Positions 1 through 11,706 of a DNA stretch of 38,964 nucleotides are shown piece after piece. A program made the position numbers and the translations under genes. Numbering within the stretch: position 1 is the first letter of the stretch; every line of letters begins with the position of its first letter. The notes under the pieces are model-generated. The model was not told the DNA's origin. It made no database searches and saw nothing but the letters and a program-made list of their open reading frames with translations. The DNA is taken from NCBI GenBank assembly GCA_025201365.1, contig JAIXMF010000106.1, forward strand, positions 1-38,964, written 5' to 3'. This DNA comes from Syncephalis plumigaleata (lineage: Eukaryota > Zoopagomycota > Zoopagomycetes > Zoopagales > Piptocephalidaceae).

Positions 1-385
1 GTAGTGTCGCTGTATAGGAACTATTCGTGTTGTTGCTGCTTTCCACGTATCACATACACGAAAATAAGCATAGTTAGCATAGGATTAATGGCGAAGTTGG
101 CTAACCTTTTGGTATAACTTATTCATGATATAACATTCGTTTTGTAGTATTTCTTTCGATTTACAAGTAATCGCAATTCATTATTTGCAAACAATAAAGT
201 TCCTTTCCATATAAGATGTATGAATCATAATTACACTTATTCGAGAATGTACGATTGGTGCTACATAATGGACAAGTGCGCGAACAGGAACTACAAAGGA
301 TGGTATACGTCATATGTTGATCTACAAGCACCAAAATGATATTCTATCACCATTTATTGTATGAACATTACTAAGCGGATTAACG

Positions 386-393
386 TATAAATA
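386..393 (+). promoter_or_regulatory. Candidate TATA box of the glutathione transferase gene
   Basis: TATAAATA lies 171 bases before the ATG. An AAC-rich stretch (about 427-450), typical of a leader, lies between. Nothing else supported is seen in bases 1-385. Confidence 0.45.
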
Positions 394-563
394 AGAGGAG
401 TTGAAGCGAGCAATCAAATGGAATAAACAATAACAACAACAGCAACAACAATCTGCTTTCTATCTCTTCTTTGTTAACTGTCAACTACTCAGCAATCATC
501 GGACATATCATCCTCGCTAGGCCGTATAGTACATAGCACCAACTTTATTGCCAACTTACAAAA

Positions 564-1232
564 ATGTCCATCACATCCACACCTGTTATCACTTACTTCA
601 AGACGGATTATCAAGGTTTAGGCGGCGACATCTACCTACTTCTTTCCGATGCCGAAATCGAATACGAGAAGAGTACAGTTGAGCCTGAGGAATGGCCAGC
701 ATTCAAGGAAAAGTTGATCAGCAGTGGCAAATCACTACACGGTATCGTGCCAACATTGGAGCTTGATGGCAAGACCTACGCCCATCGATTGCCAATCCTT
801 CGCCTATTGTCACGTCGTCTAGGTAAGCATGATTGATTACAAGTATTCATAGAATATCTCACCTAATTCAATGTTGTTATTTTAGGCAAATATGACGGTG
901 CCACCTCTGAGGAAAGCTACGAAGTAGATGCTTTTGCCGATCTGATCGTTGACTTCCGAAATGCCTGGGTACACGCCAATTGGAGCGATGATAAGAAGGT
1001 TAAGAAGACGAATGTGGAGGAGAAGCACGAGCGTTTCCTAAAATCTATCAATAGCTATTTGGCCAAGACTAGCGGTCCTTACATCATCGGCAATGAACCA
1101 ACTTATGCTGACTTTTCATTACTAGGCATTCTACTCGATGCAAAGCCCGATATCACTGAGTATCCACATATTAAGGCATTCTCTGACGCCATCAAGGCTC
1201 GTCCTGGTGTGGCTAAATATTTGAACAACTAA
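564..1232 (+). CDS. Glutathione S-transferase, sigma-like
   Basis: Two exons, 564-822 and 886-1232, joined across a 63-base GT-AG intron (823-885) give 201 residues, the usual length for a cytosolic GST. The N-terminal thioredoxin-like half has the strand that ends in Tyr11 (VITYF), matching the catalytic Tyr of sigma-class enzymes, and the cis-Pro segment VPTLELDG. The second exon is the helical C-terminal half with the N-capping region GNEPTYADF. Such enzymes conjugate glutathione to electrophiles in the cytosol. Odd points: the RGRAE-like stretch after the Tyr is replaced by DYQGLGG, and the glutathione-binding Gln/Glu-Ser pair is replaced by His-Arg (YAHRLPI). Glutathione binding may therefore be altered. 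The start is the first ATG of the frame. The gene is convergent with the RdRP. Confidence 0.88.
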
Positions 1233-1873
1233 GAGAGAATGTTAAGATAAAAACAATCTACATGTATATTGCTGTAGACTTTTATCATACCTAAACCATG
1301 CTTGCTTGTTATGATTGACTAGTTGATTCATTGTTATTATCAATCGTGTTTACCTACAAACATAACGTATTCATTATTTAATTTATCTAAGCAATGCACT
1401 TGTGCTTTGTATTTATTCTAAACCATCTATTTGAGGCAATATATCTAATGCATTCTGCATTTTAAAGCGAAGGAGGGAAGCAATGAGAGGACAGAGGAAT
1501 GAGAGAGTTGAACGAAGTGAATGAGCGTAATGAGCAGAGCAGAATAAGTAGAACGCGCGAACTACGATATGCGAATGAGCAAAGGAACGAGAGCAAAGAG
1601 TGTACTGGGTAAGAAATCATAGAGAGTGGCATTAATAAATGGTAATAAACTTATTAATATTCATTACAAAATTCCACACATTTATTAATAAAGTGTTAGC
1701 AAGTTTATTAAAGAATAATTAGAAATTGGATTTTATCACACAACTGCCGGGATGTAGGTATACTCTCTGAAGCATATAGAATAAACATTTTATTACTTAC
1801 TATAATATTATTAGTATATCATTAGATAGGAATAATATTTATTATAATGAGTAGTATAAATACAAAAAACGAA
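1233..1873. other. Convergent 3' spacer between GST and RdRP
   Basis: Both flanking genes end here. No gene is seen. About 1460-1610 is purine-rich, with a loosely repeated GAATGAG word; 1630-1700 is very AT-rich with repeated TTATTAATA. It probably holds both 3' ends. Confidence 0.6.
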
Positions 1874-4800
1874 TTATTCATTCGATTGATTGTCTGAGGA
1901 AGCATTTTCGCATAGGTACTCGTGGACAATCCATGGAAATGAGAATAATTGATTACTCTCACTATCAAGCTGACGCTCTCGCATATCATAAGTGACGAAA
2001 TACCAAGCGGCCGCTTTTTGACGTAGCTTTCTTCGTAGCTCGGGTGGCATCGCTGATTTTGCACGCCAATAACTCGACTGCTGCTTAGCGTGCTTACTTT
2101 TGTGTTCCTTTAATTCTGCGGCAAATTCGGCTTCAAATCGTCGTTTGAATTCGCGCTGCACACCACGAACAATTTGTCCCAGTTCTATGCGTAGATCGTA
2201 GGCTTTTCGAGTGACAATTTGCGAGAAACTAATCACCCAACCGCTAATTACTTCCCATTCACTACTGATCTCGAATTGTTGCATTATATCACGTATCGTG
2301 GCATCATAGTCGCGTTTTGCTGCAGCGGCTTCATCAATGCATATCTCGTATCCTCGGGTAAGGAATCGTTCATCGAGCATTCCTATCGTCCTCGGCTTGA
2401 ATTCATCAGGAGTGATTGAGCGGTAAATAATACCAATTGGACTTGTAGACACGTAGGTTGGCATGTGGTTTTTGTTCATAAAATCCGGTGTACGAAGCGG
2501 CAACAGGTCCCGTGGCAATTGTGCGGGAACACCGGATTTAGGAAAGTCAACCGCGCACGAGTGTAGATTTGCCAATGTCAAACAGGTATGATGTTTTGCA
2601 CCTCCTGGTAGTTGATCCGCTTGCGCGAGATGAGCATTCGATATTCGACCGAGATTGTCATTGATAATATAGTTAATAAAGAACTGTATAATGTTAGTAC
2701 AAGCTGGTTAACCGACATTCGCTAATAGCTACTTACATCTTGAATATCACCTATGGTAACTCTATCTCTTTTCGCTTCGCGCACACCTACATACGACATG
2801 GGCGTGTGCATCTGTTTCGGTATTAGTTCTTCATCCCATATACAACTAAATGTCAATGTTAATTATCGCACGGTTAATCGTGTCATTTACAACGTGTGCG
2901 CTCTTGCTTACGTGAATTCATCGCCGTCCAGATCGCCGCCTCCACACTGATTGGGAATATCACGATCACCATGCTGACTGAAAACGATACAGTTGACGTA
3001 GTCGTGTAATTCGGGAATATCAACGGCATTGACCACGCGTATATCGCCCGGATGAATGGCCGGATTGCGTAGTACCGCACATTGTCCAACGAGAGTACGA
3101 TTTCGATTCAATGCTGGATCGGAAAATTGTACAAATATTTGATCAGCACCTAGTAGGCCTGTCTCGTCCAGTATACCTAGCAATGATACGCTATCGCTAA
3201 TTTGTATTCGTGCCTTCTCGCGAATATCTCGTAGTAGACATGCACGGAACAGTTGTAGCAAATTGTACACGTATGGCTCAGAACGTGCCAGTAATCCAAG
3301 TTTAATTAGATCAATAAGACTACGAGTGACGGGACACCCCGATGCGTGATGCTGCAATACACCAATGGCAGTGTTCGGGTTACTAAGCATCGATTCTAGC
3401 TTTAACACTTCGCGATCCTTTCGCTCGATAATGACATCGCTGGGAATACCCAGTGCAGTGAGTAGTGTGATGATTTGACGATTCAAGTAGCCGGGCGCAT
3501 AGGCCGCATGCTTGACTATCTCCAATTTAGTATGAGTCGAGTCGAATTTCCGTTGACTCGGCCGTATTGCGATGGTGTTGCCCTGCAGTTGAGGATCGAC
3601 AGAAAGCATGCCTTTACAGCCACCCAAGCGAAACTGGAATGCACTAGGACGTCGCGATAAGTTGAGCGCTTTCTTAACGTAGTCGGCCACGGCAGGTGAT
3701 GCACATCCTACGCCATCGGAAAAAACGTAACCATTTCTCGTCACTTCCTCCTTATCTTGTATATGATCTATCTTCAATCCGTGCATATTACGCGTTCCCG
3801 AGAAGCATTGACCCATGCGTGCGGCGTATAGGGCAACTTGCTTGATCTTGGAGAAATCGCCCATCCATTCGCGAATACGCTCCACCGTAACATTATCTTG
3901 TTTACGATCCTCGGCGAAAAACCAACATCCATGCTCGCGCAACTGACTCGATGAGAATGCCAGGAATTCAAAGTGTAACCCGGCTATACGTAGCCCATTC
4001 TTTAAGACGCGCTTTATATGAACGTGCATGTCCTCGAACATTCGCTTATTCGAGCCGATCCTTTGAAAGTCATCATCGAAGAATTGAACACGTAGGAAGC
4101 GATCCTGTTGCTTTTCGAATTGACGAAGCACTCGATTCGATGTCTCCACGGTTGGTGCTAATAGGAACACCTTGGTTGGCGTTACGATAGCTTTACGCAC
4201 TGTGATGCAATAGCTGGGTAGTATACTCCTGCCGATACCGCTCTCGTCGATCAGCTCCTTCCTTTCCATGTCGGCACGAATGAACATTAAACACTTTTTG
4301 AAATTCTGCGTTAAATCACCAGAACGATGCTCATCGCTAGCGAGACGTTTCAACGCTTCCAATGCGATTTCTTCCGATTTCTCATTCGCTAATAATTTCA
4401 GGAACTTATGTTCAATAGCGTATTTCGAAAATACTCGCGTAGTGACGTAGTGTTCAAGTAAGTAGCGTACCGAGTAATACGAAATATGGACATCGCTTAA
4501 TCTGGCATAGTTAACTTCATGTTGCATTAAATCCGGCATCGCTGGCAGTTGCGTAAATATAGCATTCGTCGGTAGTACCCAGCCAGAGTGCGGCGCGTAT
4601 TCCGTGCCATCCTCATTCGTATCCCCTTCGGTTGGTACCGATTTAACAGGCGCACTAGTCGTATCGGTCTCTGACATACGTTGCATCCCGTAGAGTTGAC
4701 CACCGCTAATTATACTAAGTAGCTGGAAAGCATGCTTACGCTGTTTCCTATGCTTGAATCGAAACTTTAATCGGTAATCAAGCCATGCTCCCAATTGTAT

Positions 4801-5736
4801 TTCGCCATTGGGTACACTATCGTCTGGATCCGATCCGATCACTTGGTCATCGTTCGCTGGTCGAAATTGCTCGCAAGTTGTAGTCATTCGCGTGATCCGT
4901 TTCCATACATCTCTCCGATCATAGAAGAATAGCGATGATCTCGCCGCTCGTTCTTCTTTCCTCCAAACGCGTGGCGGTCGAGAAAGCCGTAGGTACAACG
5001 TCATCGCCGTGGGCACGTCCAGTTTATTCTCGTCGCATTTCAGGTGATCCTTCGATTTCTTTTCATCGTTCCATAAACGATAACGACACGGTGAGTCATG
5101 AAGATACAGCTCAAATCGATGACTCGTATCGAAATGCTTGAACGAGATACGACAACGGCCAGCCTGCGCGGCAATCTCGAACTTTACCGAATTGACGAAT
5201 TTCCAATGCGATAAATAGCCGGAGTTTTTAATCTGTGATCCAACCTCTAATGATGCCACATTAAATCTCGTCCAGCTATGCTTCTCGTTGGCATTGGCTG
5301 CAGCATCCGCGGTTGATTCATCCGCATCGTTGTCCTGACCATCATCGAGTACTTCGATGTGTAGCGGGATATCAAATAATTTTAACGGTTGCGCACCTAT
5401 ATCTAGAAACTCCGGTAGCGGATTTGGGACAGGCTGATAACAAACCGTGCCATGACCTGAATGGATTGTGTCCTGATACTCGCTTCGTTCCAAGTTTAAA
5501 CTATGCACACGACCATATTTCGAAAATAGCTCGTATAAATTGTTCGCGTTAGCATCGGTCGGTATATTGTCGACCGATAATACGAGGTATTTTAACGGTG
5601 CTCGATTTACTTGGGTATGACTTGGGATTAAACTGTGTCGGCCCGAAGTCGAGCCAATCGATATCCCATCTAGACTGAGGTTAAGTGTATTCCACGTAAG
5701 TTCTTTGATAAAATCGTCCATGTTGTGGCGTATCAA
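1874..5736 (-). CDS. Eukaryotic RNA-dependent RNA polymerase (RNA silencing)
   Basis: Three exons on the minus strand: 5736-2912, 2845-2737 and 2683-1874, with introns of 66 and 53 bases; the second has a perfect TACTAAC branch site. The product is 1247 residues. These enzymes copy single-stranded RNA into double-stranded RNA for Dicer in quelling or related silencing. Residues about 48-130 look like an RRM fold (YLVLSVDNIP, ELFSKYGRV). The catalytic double-psi barrel follows, with the RNPAIHPGD segment and the metal-binding signature GGGDLDGDEF; the three Asp are 935, 937 and 939. Exon 2 continues with the expected Trp-Asp pair and exon 3 with AVDFPKSGVPA, a hallmark of the family C-terminus. 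The start is the first ATG of the open frame; a second ATG five codons later (MDDF) is also possible. All catalytic residues are present, so it appears functional. Confidence 0.96.
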
Positions 5737-7108
5737 TACAAAAAGAAAGAACGATATAGTGTGGATACGTAAAATAATAAGTGGAATGGGCGGAATGGTC
5801 TGGCAGGTGATTTGTGCGATTTTCCACTACAAGGATTCTACGAATCATTTCACTGAAATGGTAATGTCGTGTAACGTGCACGCATACACAAATCAGCGTG
5901 ATAGTTGACGAATACTAGCAAAAAAGACTTTGATATATCGGTATAGTAGCAACAGAATAAAGCAATGTGAGAGAGATAGAAAGAGAAAAATGATACTAAT
6001 GGTAATGTTAATCTCTATTACTAGTCTCTTGCAACATTAATGATTTACTAATCCATTTCTAAGTATCCATTTCCCTGTCATTTCCCTTGTCATTCAACGA
6101 CATGCGTCTTCTTTGTGTCAACTACATTCCACTTGTCAGTAAACAACACACGTCCACTTCCTCTTAACTATATGCTAGTTATTCCTTTTACTTTCTCAGT
6201 AATACGCGCCTTCTTCGTGTCATTCACATTCCACTTACTCTCTCTTTCACTTTAGCATACACATTCCCAATAGCAGCTATTCTGCCATACTATCTCTATG
6301 ACTTTTATTTATCTCTTTGTTTTCCTCTTGCTCTAAGCTATCTACATGCTCACTTGTCGTTATTATCATTATACCAATAAGCCTTGTTTATTGTTCGTTC
6401 TAGTCTTTTGTTTTCTATCACTGTCCTGCTTATTTATCAATGTTTAAGCGTTCACTGTTCTCGTTGTAATATATACCTTTTACTTTTACCGCTCTTTTCC
6501 GTCATCTGTTTGTATGCTACCCTTACGTCATGCTTTTATTTGTATTTTTATTTGTTTACTGCCATCTCCATACTCTATTTACCACATACAAGCATACACT
6601 GCTTCTTCGAATAAACTGGCATACGTGTTCATGCACCCTTCCTTGCTCATTCCTTGCTCATTCGTGACAAGTCAGTCATTCTACTAATTACTGCTTGTTT
6701 ATTACATTGTTTATCGTGCATTCATTTTGTTCGCTCGTTGCTACTCCTATGCAATTAACCGTAAGTATTATCAACATAGTTTATTCAATAAATATACGAT
6801 TTAAAATGCTCATCGAATACAGCCTATGATCATGGAGTATGCGAATATTTGTAATGTGCATCCGATTTATTTAGTATGGTATAGTTGACACTGTAAACTA
6901 TCATTGAAGCATTTGGTAAAATCGAACATTGCATTCTCGTTGTAAGCACATATGCATACGTGGTCATTCCATTCACTAGGTTGCTAGCCATTAAATTGTT
7001 AATAACATTAGTCGAATATGACTACAAGATAGTGCAATACTTATGGGTAAGATGATAGTAGAAGACATGTATATAAATCCATCTGATAAATTGCATTGGA
7101 TTTATTGA

Positions 7109-7288
7109 TTTGAATCAGATGAAGTAGTCACAGTGGCCATAGCAGCAATGAATGGATTTGCACTAGGTGGCGATAATCTCCATGTTATTACAGCGATGAT
7201 ACCTGGTACATTGATTGAAGGCATGAAGGCACTAAAAGGATTGGCACCACTTCAAGCATCATCTGCTACAATAGGCAATAATAAATAG
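7109..7288 (+). pseudogene. Possible relic exon resembling enoyl-CoA hydratase
   Basis: A 60-codon frame, open from a TGA to a TAG, contains AAMNGFALGGD, which resembles the conserved AAVNGFALGGG strand-turn of the enoyl-CoA hydratase/isomerase family (the oxyanion-hole glycines). IPGT follows nearby. The rest of the frame does not match the family, no convincing splice partners are seen and no second conserved block is present. It could be a degraded gene fragment or chance. Low confidence. Confidence 0.2.
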
Positions 7289-7470
7289 ACATCAACATAT
7301 AGGTCGTTAATTGGCATGGCTCTTATCGGATGATGGAACGTATTTTGACCGGAAAAGTTGATCAAACAAAAAAATTACCTCAAAAGGTTTGCACGGACGG
7401 CATGTGTTTCTCCCTAACATCGTTCCTCGATTTATTACCTCTTTTTTTATTACTCTTACTATCGTATACA

Positions 7471-7478
7471 TATAAATA
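7471..7478 (+). promoter_or_regulatory. Candidate TATA box of hydrolase 1
   Basis: TATAAATA lies 109 bases before the ATG at 7580, followed by a pyrimidine-rich leader. Confidence 0.4.
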
Positions 7479-7579
7479 TTAGCCGCTTTTAATTCCTTTA
7501 TTGCTTCGTTTTCTTGCCTCATTCTTTTCTCTATTATTAGTTTCTTGTCGTTTCGCGCGTTTATTCTTCCGTTCACGCT

Positions 7580-9269
7580 ATGATAGGTGACTCGCGGCTA
7601 GCCCATTTGGGCTTATCCACCTCTATCAGTGCGCTTTCTCTTGTGGTTCCCGTGGCATTCCTACATCATCTACTAGACTGGCTTAATATTTCCCCGTTGG
7701 CAACAGTATTGCGCGGTGAACCAATGACCACCGTTAAATACCATATATTCTACTGCATTCATGCATGGTTAGCTATCGAACTCGTTTTCTACGGCTACTT
7801 CCTATACGTACGTGCTCGGTTACAACGTCCCTCGGCCTATATACAACTGACGACGGCGGAGCGTGACCAGCTATTTAAGCGTTGTCTAGCGGAAATCGGT
7901 GATTTGGACGTGTTTCTATCGGGTTGGTTCCACAAGGAGTTTAACGAGCAACAGCAGGCGACCGAGGAACCTTGTCGTTTACAGGATCTTTACCGTGACA
8001 ATATTCGAGAATGGCTTGCCTGGGCGTTCTACGGGCTAACACTAGAACAGGTGCAACACGATGCCACTATTAATCGTCAACTTGACAACATGTTAAACCA
8101 AGTGGAACAACACAAATCACATCGATTCCTACCCGGCTACAACTCGTCTGTTAGTTGTCTTCGTCTTAATGTAGAACCATTCTCAGCGAAACATAGACCA
8201 TTACTATTCTACGTGGTAAGTAGTCCATAATTGTCATCATATCGTCATTATGATGTATTATGATTGTCATTAACTTCATTCATTCTATTAGGCGGTACTA
8301 GCTATGGATGCAGTAGCCAAACTTATTCTACGTGCTGCAGGATTTCGTCCTTATGGTCGTCCGGCACGTGGTATCACGGGGTTCTTTCGTTCGCTTATCG
8401 ACAATATACGCGAGGGTGACATCCATGCGGATATGACACTACGTGGCGATCGCACATTAGAGGTTAGCTACTGGTATCGACCGGCGGCCAAAGAGATTAG
8501 CACCACCGCCACCACTCGTATCCGTCATACCTCTCGTGGTAGTAATAATGTGCAATCATCGACGCATGCGCCCTGTCCTATCATGTTCATTCACGGACTC
8601 GGTATGGGATTGTTATCGTATTTAGCGTTTGTCGCAAAGATCTGGTATGCCGGTGGTGCGCGTGATGTACCCGTCTATCTGCTGGATATGCCATACTTGG
8701 GCATGCGTTTATTGGCGCAAGCGCCTAGTATTCCAGAGACTGCGAAAGCAGTAAAGGCGGCACTTCATCGACACGGTCATCGTCGTGCCGTATTTATCGG
8801 TCATTCATTTGGTTCGGCCGTGGTTGCTGGACTATGTCGTGCAATACCGAAAGCGGTAGCGGGCGTTGTACTCGTGGATCCCATCTGTTTCCTTCTACTT
8901 GAAGCGGCAGTGGCATGGCGATTTGTGCGACGAGTGCCGGTTCGTGCTAACGAGCGATTTATCGAGTTTTTTGTTTCGCGCGAACTATTCACCAGCTACT
9001 TTATTAGTCGTCAATTTCACTGGTATCACGCTATTCTATGGGCCGATGAACTGCCATCCAATGGTGCAACGGCCGTTTATCTCTCGGAGGCTGACCTGCT
9101 TGTACCGTCCGCTCAGGTGGCAGCCTATCTAAAGCGATGTAATGTCCCCTATCAAATGATGCCGGGTGATCATGCGCAATTCCTCTTTAATCCACGTTGG
9201 GAGAACGAAATCATATCGCAAGCGTTGACTTTTGCACGAGCTGAAACACTCGCAACGACACACTCCTAG
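7580..9269 (+). CDS. Membrane-associated alpha/beta hydrolase (copy 1)
   Basis: Exons 7580-8215 and 8292-9269, separated by a 76-base phase-0 intron, give 537 residues. Two hydrophobic stretches (about 11-36 and 54-81) suggest membrane anchoring at the N-terminus. A middle region rich in Trp (REWLAWAFYG) is followed by the alpha/beta hydrolase fold. HGLG, about residue 313, is the oxyanion-hole turn; the nucleophile elbow is GHSFG with Ser384; the acid is probably Asp480 (SEADLLVP) and the base His506 (PGDHAQF). The substrate cannot be read from sequence; a lipid or other ester is likely for a membrane-anchored member. The gene at 33862-35671 is a clear paralogue with the intron at the same place. 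ApgM follows 326 bases downstream on the same strand. Confidence 0.9.
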
Positions 9270-9595
9270 ATGCATAGGGCATTACTACCATTATCATTAT
9301 TATATTATCCCTGCATTACATTATTGCATCTTTCTCTTCAATCTTCACATCCATTCACTATATAGAAATCGTTTTATTATTACTATCATATAAAGAATAA
9401 GTAAAGAAGAACCATTTGAGCAATTATAACAATAGTAAACATAATAATTGTCCTTTACAATAGAATGCTGAAATGGATTAGTAAATCATTAATGACAATA
9501 ATAGCAAACGTGTCAATTATTATTATTAGTATTATTTCACTCTTTCTATCTTTCTCGCATTGCTTCATTCTATTGCTTCCGCTACTACGATTAGT
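9270..9595 (+). other. Spacer between hydrolase 1 and ApgM
   Basis: AT-rich, with ATT-type runs. No gene is seen. It must hold the hydrolase 3' end and the ApgM promoter. The ApgM frame is open upstream of its ATG to a TTG at 9560, but no earlier ATG exists. Confidence 0.5.
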
Positions 9596-11651
9596 ATGAC
9601 CAGTGTTGCACCCATACCTTTGTCGAATAAATTGCTTGTCGTCCTTATTGACGGTATTGGCGACGTGTCGGTTTCCTCGTTGGCCGGGAAAACTCCACTA
9701 CAAGCCGCTCATTTACCACACTTGGACAATATTGCGCGTAGGCTTATTTATTTGCTTATTTACTATGCTTTGTATCTAGTTACTTACTCGGTTTATACCT
9801 ATAGTCAACGGTATTAATGGTTTACTAGACCCAGTCGAGCCTGGACTAGCTTGTGGCTCGGATACTGCTCATTTATCGCTACTTGGCTACAATCCACGAG
9901 AGTAAGTATTCAGCGCATGGAGATAACTGTAGACATGGAATGTAGTTTAGCAATATCGCTCATATTCATTACGTCAGATATTATCGTGGACGTGGCGCGT
10001 TTGAATCAATGGGAGCCGGTCTTACCATGATACCCGGTGATATCGCATTTAAGGTAGAGAGCTAAAAGTGCTAGCGGTAGTGTATTGTTGTTACTCGTCT
10101 AATAATGATTATAGTCGAATTTTGCCACCTTAGACAAAGAGTCAGGTATCGTACTACAGCGTAGAGCAGATCGAAATTTTGAAGGACTTGGGCCGCAGTT
10201 GTGCGCCGATCTAAACGGATTGTACGCGATGAATATAAACGCAAACATTCGATAACCCGATACTAAAATGACACAATAATCATTGTAGAACGTTGCCGTC
10301 ATTTCCCGAATATAGTGTGGCGGTAAAATATGCCACTGAACATAGGTGAGTAAGCTTAAGATTACTGTAGATCGTTTGCTGATTAAATAGCCCAGATGTG
10401 GTGTTCGAGTTAGAGGACCTAAACTTAGTGATCAAATTACGGGTACAGACCCGCTAAAGGACAAGTAATTCCATCAGATATAGTGTACATAATCTAGTAG
10501 CTTACCCTTGCATCCCAATAGTCTTCCATTGGTAGAATGCACAGCAACAGATGATAGCGAGGAGGCCAAATTAACCAGTAAAGTACGTTTTCCTAGATAC
10601 TTTAGTTGCTTCCATATTGATAATCAGTGGTAATACACTTTGCATCAGCTTGTCAATGAACTGTCTGATTGTATCTACAACGTACTATCAGTACATCCGG
10701 TGAACGAGGAACGACGAAAAATGGGTAAACCTCCGGCGAATTGCGTTCTTTTACGTGGCTGTGGTTCTCGAATCAAGGTGACCGTCACTTTCTCTTACTG
10801 TTACAACTTGTATCGTTTTCTAATTTATTGTTTTTTTTATTAGGTACCGACAATCGAGGAGATGCATGGATTGAAGTCATTTATGATTGCACCCACTTGT
10901 ATCATTGCCGGACTAGGCGAGACAGTTGGCATGGGTAGGCAAAAGAAAGAGCTCACCATATACCCAGATATACACGTATACTAATGACATACGTTCAAGA
11001 TATCTGCATTGTACCAGGAGCAACCGGGGACTATTTCACAAATATCATGGCCAAGGGAGAGGCTGCAGTCGATAAACTGCTAAGCAAGGGTAGGTACGTT
11101 TATTTTAATTGATTGATCAAATTACTGATATCCGTTATGATAATATAGATTCATCTTATAACTTTGCATTTCTACATATCAAAGCGGTTGACGATGCAGG
11201 GCACGATAGGAACATTGATTATAAGGTAGGTGCCATACGTTGCAATGCTATGATTTTATTGTATAACAATGGTAAATAGATACGATTCTTACAAGAGATT
11301 GATCAAATGCTTGGCAGTATTATGGACAAGTTAAACGCGTACACGCGACAATCAGATGCACACAAGGTAAGTATAATCAATTACAGGCTATACGATTGTT
11401 AACCAATAATGTGATGTTCTTTTGAGTAGATTACACTTTGTATTACTGGTGACCATTCAACGCCTGTTCTCTATGGCGATCATAGCTATGAGCCAGTGCC
11501 ATTCACCATGCTACGTATTGATCGGATGCCCTTACCGCCCGATGACGTTAGAACATTCGATGAAATGGCGGCTGCCAACGGTGGATTAGGCCGATTCACC
11601 GGACGAGATGCAATGTCTATACTCAAACAATTCATGACAATGACAAAATAG
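9596..11651 (+). CDS. apgM: 2,3-bisphosphoglycerate-independent phosphoglycerate mutase, archaeal (ApgM) type
   Basis: Thirteen short exons: 9596-9737, 9805-9901, 9978-10053, 10115-10221, 10289-10345, 10396-10464, 10522-10582, 10649-10777, 10844-10934, 11000-11089, 11149-11225, 11280-11366 and 11430-11651. All junctions are GT-AG and in phase, giving 434 residues. The enzyme interconverts 3- and 2-phosphoglycerate in glycolysis using two metal ions and a phospho-serine intermediate. Motifs in order: metal-binding LIDGIGD (Asp19), DPVEPG, catalytic Ser66 in CGSDTAH, PANCVLLRG, APTCIIAGLG, VPGATGDY, VDDAGHDRN and the last metal site TGDHSTP. All are intact. This is the archaeal-type form, not the bacterial/plant GpmI form nor the cofactor-dependent one. 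It converges on NTAQ1 with only 55 bases between stop codons. Confidence 0.95.
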
Positions 11652-11706
11652 TTCTAATAAATCATACTGTGAGCGCGAAACAATACTCACGTATACTACA
11701 ATTTAT
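11652..11706. terminator. Shared 3' end region of apgM and NTAQ1
   Basis: The two stop codons are 55 bases apart. AATAAA lies on the plus strand at 11656-11661, and on the minus strand at 11707-11702, right at the NTAQ1 stop. The transcripts probably overlap. Confidence 0.5.

Larger units (their letters stand above)
5737..7579. other. Divergent promoter region between RdRP and hydrolase 1
   Basis: Apart from the possible exon relic at 7109-7288 and the TATA box at 7471, I see no gene. About 6050-6700 is pyrimidine-rich on this strand. A roughly 37-base segment near 6107 recurs imperfectly about 100 bases later (shared CTTCTT-GTGTCA and ACATTCCACTT words). CCTTGCTCATT is repeated head to tail near 6640. 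Confidence 0.5.

Noticed and set aside
6384-6614. Plus-strand open frame of 76 codons rich in Leu, Tyr and Ser
   Set aside because: It lies in a pyrimidine-rich spacer with composition-driven translation and no motif.
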